A stretch of DNA of 46,793 nucleotides from assembly GCA_012026785.1 (NCBI GenBank), contig VEOW01000134.1, forward strand, positions 1-46,793, written 5' to 3'. Shown here piece by piece: positions 44,098 to 46,793 of this stretch. This stretch comes from Chloroflexota bacterium. Lineage in GTDB: Bacteria; Chloroflexota; Limnocylindria; Limnocylindrales; CSP1-4. The position numbers and the translations under genes were made by a program. The notes below the pieces were generated by a model, which was given only the letters and a program-made list of their open reading frames with translations, ran no database searches and was not told the origin of the DNA. Within the stretch, counting starts at the first letter, position 1, and the number at the start of each line of letters is the position of its first letter.

Positions 44098-44682
44098 GTG
44101 AATCGTCAGATCAGGACGAATGAGACAACGACACCGCAGAGTCGGGCCGTTGGAGAGACGATCGCCCTCCAGAGGTCGACCCACGGCCTGACGATCGAGC
44201 AGCTCGCTCGACGATCGTCGATCTCGACCGGGCTCCTGAGCCAGCTCGAGCGCGGCATCGGCAATCCGTCGCTGAGCACGCTGACTCGATTGGCACAGGC
44301 CCTCGATATCCCGATCGGGGCGTTCTTCATCGGTTCGGCCGACGAGACGGACATCGTCGTCCACCCGCACACGCGCAAGCGGCTCGTCCTGGCCGAGAAG
44401 AGCCTCACCTACGAGTTGCTCGTCCCCGACCTGCAGGGGACGCTGTCCATGCTCCACATCGAGCTTCCGCCGGGATTCACGAACGAGCACGACCCGTTCC
44501 GCCATCCGGGCGAGGAGTGCATGCTCGTGATGAAGGGTCCGATCGAGACTCACGCCGAGCAGCGGATGTTCCTCCTCGAGGAGGGCGATTCCATCCGCTT
44601 CGCTTCGACCATCCCGCATTGGTACCGAACGTTCGACGAGGGCGCGGTCGTCATCACGGCGATGACGCCGCCGTCCCTGTGA
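44098..44682 (+). CDS. XRE family regulator with C-terminal cupin sensor
   Basis: This is a 194-residue regulator. The N-terminal helix-turn-helix (about 18-75) includes LTIEQLARRSSISTGLLSQLERG and NPSLSTLTRLAQAL. The C-terminal cupin barrel (about 105-190) has the two cupin motifs in PPGFTNEHDPFRHPGEECMLV and RFASTIPHWYRTF. Such regulators sense a small ligand and control nearby catabolic genes. GTG at 44098 follows AGGAG by 5 bases. It is divergent from the transporter operon and overlaps the M20 gene by GTGA. Confidence 0.92.
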   Translation: MNRQIRTNETTTPQSRAVGETIALQRSTHGLTIEQLARRSSISTGLLSQLERGIGNPSLSTLTRLAQALDIPIGAFFIGSADETDIVVHPHTRKRLVLAEKSLTYELLVPDLQGTLSMLHIELPPGFTNEHDPFRHPGEECMLVMKGPIETHAEQRMFLLEEGDSIRFASTIPHWYRTFDEGAVVITAMTPPSL

Positions 44683-45884
44683 GGCTGCGGGAGGTGGCCA
44701 TCACGAGCGAAGGGAGTTCCAGCTCCACCGTTGCGGCGGTGCAGAGCCGACTCCTGTCGGATGCCAGCTCCCTGATCCGTATCCGCAGCGCCAATCCTCC
44801 GGGCCGGGAACGACCCGTCGCGGAGTGGCTGGCAGATCGCCTCGAGGGCATCGCTGACGGCGTCTCCGTGGAAGAGATCGCCGAGGGCCGGGCGAACCTG
44901 GTGGCGACGTTCGAGTTCGGGCCCGGCCCGACCTTTCTGCTCTGCAGCCACTCGGACGTCGTCCCCGTTCAGGACGAGGGGCAATGGGATCCGGTCGTCC
45001 ACGACGGGCGGCTGATCGGACGCGGTGCCTGCGACGCAAAGGGGGCAGTTGCAGCGATGATCGAGGCATGCGAGCGGCTCGCCGAACGGCGGGGGGAGCT
45101 CCGAGGGACGCTGATCCTCGCATGCGTCGCCGATGAGGAGTCGGATGCGGAGGGGGTGCTGGCCCTCGTTTCTCATGGTCTACTGGCCGATGCCGCGATC
45201 ATCGGCGAGCCGACCAGCAACATCGCTGTCCTGAGCTCGCGCGGGGCAGTCCGGCTCGCCGTCCGATTCCACGGTCGCGCCGCGCATGCGAGCTCACCGT
45301 CGCAGGGTGTCAACGCCATCTACGGGGCGGCCCGGTTCATCCTGGCGATGGAGTCTCTTGATGCGGAGCTGATCGCCCGAGGGTCAATGGGAAGCTGCGC
45401 GGCAACCGTCGTGGACGGCGGATCGAAGCTCAACGTCGTCCCCGAAGTGTGCACGGTCCACGTTGATCGCCGGCTTGGGCCTGGCGAGACGTCTGCTGCC
45501 GCCGTCTGCGAAATCGAGTCGCGCCTGTCCCGCGTGGCCGACGAGGCTCCGGGCCTTGCGTACGAGTTGTCGCCGGCCGGTATCACGGTCGAGGCATTCG
45601 ACCTTGGAGCCGACCTCACGTTCACGACCGGGCTCCTATCCGCGCTTGGCCAGCCCTCGCCTGGCCCGATCTTTCGCGCCGTGTCGGATGCGCCGCACCT
45701 CATCGCCGCCGGGATCCCCACCGCGATCCTCGGCCCGGGCTCACTCGATACAGCTCATTCGAACAGCGAGTTCGTGGACGTTCAAGATCTCGAGGTCGCG
45801 GCCGATCTCTACGAGCGCGTCGCACTCGCATACCTCGGACGGGCTGGGCCGCACGGCACGCCAGTCGTTTCGACGGGCCGATGA
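44679..45884 (+). CDS. M20 family metallopeptidase/deacylase (ArgE/DapE-like)
   Basis: This is a 401-residue zinc hydrolase. Metal ligands are visible in LLCSHSDVVP (His and the following Asp), GRGACDAKGA and VADEESDAEG (the catalytic Glu pair). The dimerisation lid begins near RLAVRFHGRAAHAS, and the late TAHSNSEFV supplies the final His. ArgE/DapE-type enzymes remove acetyl or succinyl groups from amino acids. GTG at 44679 overlaps the regulator stop. It probably deacylates the compound brought in by the Liv system. Confidence 0.9.
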   Translation: MRLREVAITSEGSSSSTVAAVQSRLLSDASSLIRIRSANPPGRERPVAEWLADRLEGIADGVSVEEIAEGRANLVATFEFGPGPTFLLCSHSDVVPVQDEGQWDPVVHDGRLIGRGACDAKGAVAAMIEACERLAERRGELRGTLILACVADEESDAEGVLALVSHGLLADAAIIGEPTSNIAVLSSRGAVRLAVRFHGRAAHASSPSQGVNAIYGAARFILAMESLDAELIARGSMGSCAATVVDGGSKLNVVPEVCTVHVDRRLGPGETSAAAVCEIESRLSRVADEAPGLAYELSPAGITVEAFDLGADLTFTTGLLSALGQPSPGPIFRAVSDAPHLIAAGIPTAILGPGSLDTAHSNSEFVDVQDLEVAADLYERVALAYLGRAGPHGTPVVSTGR

Positions 45885-45965
45885 CCTTCGGACCGCTCCC
45901 GACCTACTTCTCAACGGATGTTGGATGGGATCGGCGGGATGAACTCCTGCATCAAGCTTCGCCAG

Positions 45966-46793
45966 TCATCGGCTACCCCCGAGCGCCTCGGTCAGAATGC
46001 CGCCCAGCTGGGCCCACTCGACGAGGAACGCGTCGTGGCCCTTCGTCGAGCGGAGTTCGCGGTGACGGGCCCGGACGCCGGCCGCAACCCCCTGATCGAC
46101 CAGCGCCCGGACCTGCTCGGGGCCATATAGGAGGTCGCCGCCGATCCCGACGCCGGTGAGCCGGGCGCCTACCTCGGCGAGCGTCGCGAGGGCCCCGACG
46201 ATCCCCCGTCTCCCCCGGCCGATGTCGTGCGCGTCCATTGCCCGGGCGAGAACGCGGTAGGTGTCGGCATCGAACCGATCGACCAGCTTGCGGCCCTGAT
46301 GATCGAGATACGAGACGACCGCATGTCGGCCGTCGGGCTCGGTCCGGCGGCCGAAGCGCTCATCGAAATCGGCCTCGCTCCGATACGTCGTCATCGCCAG
46401 CTGCCTGGCGAGGGCAAGGCCCTCGGTCCCCAGGCGCTCGATCAGCGAGACCTGGAGGTGCGTCCAGGCGATCGCCAGCGGGCCGGTCGCCGCCGGAGCC
46501 GCCACCGGCAGCACGTGGTCGACCCGGGCGGGCCGCTCGAGGGCGACCTCGAGCGCAACCATGCCCCCGAGCGACCCGCCGGTGACGAGCGCGAGCCGGT
46601 CGATCCCGGCCGCGTCGGCAAGCGCCCACTGGGCCCGAGCCTGGTCCCTCGGGGTGACCGCGGGAAACGCCGACCCATACGGACGCCCGGTCCGAGGGTC
46701 GCGAGAGGTCGGGCCGGTCGTCCCGTAGCGCCCACCGAGGAGGTTGGCGCACAGGACGCCGGCCCCGCGCGTATCGAGGGCCAGGCCTGGCCC
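45966..46793 (-). CDS. Homoserine O-acetyltransferase paralogue, 5' end cut by window
   Basis: This partial MetX-type alpha/beta hydrolase has about 275 residues inside the window, and its frame stays open to the right edge. LCANLLGGRYGTTGP, the nucleophile motif TGGSLGGM, DHQGRKLVDRFD, GDLLYGPEQVRAL and RSTKGHDAFLVEW all match the MetX at 20984, often residue for residue. No lesion is seen. Its start, and possibly a second metY, lie beyond the window. It converges on the M20 gene with an 81-base gap. Confidence 0.9.
   Translation of the reverse strand, partial: GPGLALDTRGAGVLCANLLGGRYGTTGPTSRDPRTGRPYGSAFPAVTPRDQARAQWALADAAGIDRLALVTGGSLGGMVALEVALERPARVDHVLPVAAPAATGPLAIAWTHLQVSLIERLGTEGLALARQLAMTTYRSEADFDERFGRRTEPDGRHAVVSYLDHQGRKLVDRFDADTYRVLARAMDAHDIGRGRRGIVGALATLAEVGARLTGVGIGGDLLYGPEQVRALVDQGVAAGVRARHRELRSTKGHDAFLVEWAQLGGILTEALGGSR

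Overview
The window is about 46.8 kb of dense, very GC-rich bacterial DNA. Genes are short-spaced, often joined by ATGA or GTGA stop/start overlaps, with frequent GTG and TTG starts. Several promoters place their -10 box only 6-7 bases ahead of the start codon, which predicts leaderless mRNAs. The gene content fits a free-living soil or sediment Chloroflexota (Limnocylindria/Ellin6529-like): non-pyrrolysine MttB-family methyltransferases with a corrinoid protein, HspR with Hsp20, a GH130 enzyme beside a GT4 fusion, ECF sigma with a membrane propeller protein, and AbiE modules. This placement is an inference from content, not a measured phylogeny. Several single-base lesions suggest either real decay or a draft/metagenome assembly.

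Layout. 0-6.8 kb: a UspA protein (cut by the left edge), a phosphoribosyltransferase, an AraC/VOC pair, a DUF1801 protein, a UvrA-like ATPase, a RibD-C/DHFR-like reductase and an ArsR/VOC pair whose promoter carries a clear palindrome. 6.9-11.9 kb: an ABC-2 exporter cluster with two ATPases (the first with an amber codon in its signature motif) and three permeases. 12.0-15.6 kb: a corrinoid protein and two MttB-family methyltransferases in one operon. 15.7-16.2 kb: a YefM-YoeB toxin-antitoxin pair. 16.4-19.1 kb: a frameshifted ECF sigma factor, its membrane-anchored propeller partner and a secreted protein. 19.4-22.0 kb: metY-metX behind a short leader ORF with three consecutive Cys codons and mutually exclusive RNA hairpins.

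22-34.4 kb is accessory. Two AbiEi/AbiEii modules lie on the minus strand (22.9-24.4 and 32.3-33.9 kb). Each is divergent from a copy of a small zinc-ribbon protein gene; a third, broken copy lies at 22.1 kb. Between the modules sit a GT4 glycosyltransferase, small membrane and zinc-ribbon proteins, Hsp20, a GH130 enzyme, a GT4-toroid fusion and HspR. The second AbiE/zinc-ribbon block abuts a truncated, frameshifted CoA-transferase gene.

34.5-45.9 kb: a catabolic and uptake locus. A branched-chain-type ABC transporter (LivJ, LivH, fused LivM-LivG, LivF) is followed on the minus strand by an amidohydrolase, a saccharopine-dehydrogenase-like enzyme, a class III aminotransferase and the CoA-transferase remnant. 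A divergent XRE-cupin regulator and an M20 deacylase complete it. Together they suggest import and stepwise breakdown of an acylated or cyclic amino compound; the substrate is unknown. The right edge cuts a second metX.

The most notable signals are the Cys/Met attenuator before metYX, the repeated zinc-ribbon gene paired with AbiE modules, and several well-formed operators (ArsR, YefM, HAIR-like, livJ).
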